A DNA stretch of 63,415 nt from Siminovitchia fortis (GTDB taxonomy: Bacteria; Bacillota; Bacilli; Bacillales; Bacillaceae_C): contig NZ_QYTU02000022.1 in assembly GCF_003605365.2 (NCBI RefSeq), positions 1 through 63,415 of the forward strand, written 5' to 3'. Positions 63,165-63,415 of this stretch are shown in pieces. Both the position numbers and the translations under genes were made by a program. Under the pieces are notes generated by a model. The model was not told the DNA's origin. It was given only the letters and a program-made list of their open reading frames with translations, and did no database searches. The first letter of the stretch is position 1. Each line of letters opens with the position of its first letter.

Positions 63165-63415
63165 ATGATAAAAAAATTGAACTTGTCTTGATTATTATAA
63201 AGAAAGGGAAGGGGAAAAGCAAGGATCCCAAGGGAATTTGCAAAAAAAATCGTTTCTTGTTGCAAAAGGGGGTTTTTTTGTATTGCTAAAACTGCTGATT
63301 AGGCTAGTTTGAGAGAGAATTACACGAAATTCAAAGGAAATATGGTCCGGGTTTGCCGTTTTATGAGCGGAAATAAATGAGCTATGAGCCGGTATGGGCT
63401 TTTTATGATCATTGA
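63165..63415. other. Right edge of the window, no gene seen
   Basis: About 250 bases of AT-rich DNA upstream of the tRNA. A loose hairpin with a T-run (near 63240-63280) could end transcription arriving from outside. No open frame with a ribosome site is visible. Confidence 0.4.

Overview
The window looks like chromosome from a low-GC, endospore-forming member of the Bacillaceae. The support is the order tsaE-tsaB-rimI-tsaD / ydiF-type ABC-F / moaC-rex-tatA-tatC / ydiK-ydiL / groES-groEL, which matches the Bacillus subtilis ydi-gro region. It also carries the spore-germination genes cwlJ and gerQ, a perfect CIRCE element, SAM-I (S-box) riboswitches and Bacillus-type ribosome binding sites with frequent TTG and GTG starts. 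I cannot name the species from the sequence alone.

Layout. 0-4 kb: an XRE-cupin regulator divergent from azlCD, an AtoE-type transporter and a HepT-MntA toxin-antitoxin pair. 4-7.5 kb: a two-component system and an HtrA-type protease; both promoters carry the same 11-bp-spaced TGACA repeats. 7.5-13.5 kb: a large palindromic repeat, a Blt/NorA-type exporter, an LLM flavin monooxygenase, a free-methionine sulfoxide reductase, an AcsA-type ligase and a frameshifted small gene. 13.5-15.7 kb: a MetY-CoA-binding fusion behind two tandem SAM riboswitches. 15.8-21.3 kb: a RelE/ParE-type TA pair, an MFS transporter, an O-methyltransferase, threonine aldolase and nitronate monooxygenase. 21.5-22.9 kb: an Rpn nuclease gene followed by a separate copy of its C-terminal part. 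23.6-29 kb: an uncharacterised catabolic cluster (aldehyde dehydrogenase, beta-hydroxyacid dehydrogenase, two membrane proteins, GAF-PucR activator). 29-33.9 kb: a CwlO-type hydrolase, then an HxlR regulator with pirin and FMN-reductase genes that share a duplicated operator, then a methyltransferase.

34-48.5 kb is accessory and scarred. Two paralogous amidohydrolases, one of them frameshifted, flank an APC permease. A MerR regulator and a 19-bp-spacer MerR-type promoter lie beside them. IS256 and IS200/IS605-like remnants follow, then a second MerR regulator and a large SF2 helicase with two membrane segments. A Uma2-family gene is split, without loss or duplication, by a 629-bp element that ends in a strongly structured RNA-like right end. 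A secreted phosphodiesterase-fold protein, cwlJ-gerQ and an integrase remnant complete this part.

48.6-63.4 kb is conserved housekeeping DNA: groESL, a polar amino-acid ABC importer, an AEC transporter, a CPBP protease with ydiK, a second copy of the palindromic repeat in opposite orientation, tatAC, rex, moaC, an ABC-F protein, a DnaA-box cluster, the tRNA t6A genes tsaD/tsaB/tsaE with rimI, and an initiator tRNA.

The strongest leads for undescribed biology are: the tnpA/tnpB-less element with an omega-RNA-like end inside the Uma2 gene; the Rpn gene whose C-terminal domain exists both as an internal start and as a free-standing duplicate; the membrane-anchored helicase; and the GAF-PucR/DUF3100 catabolic cluster.
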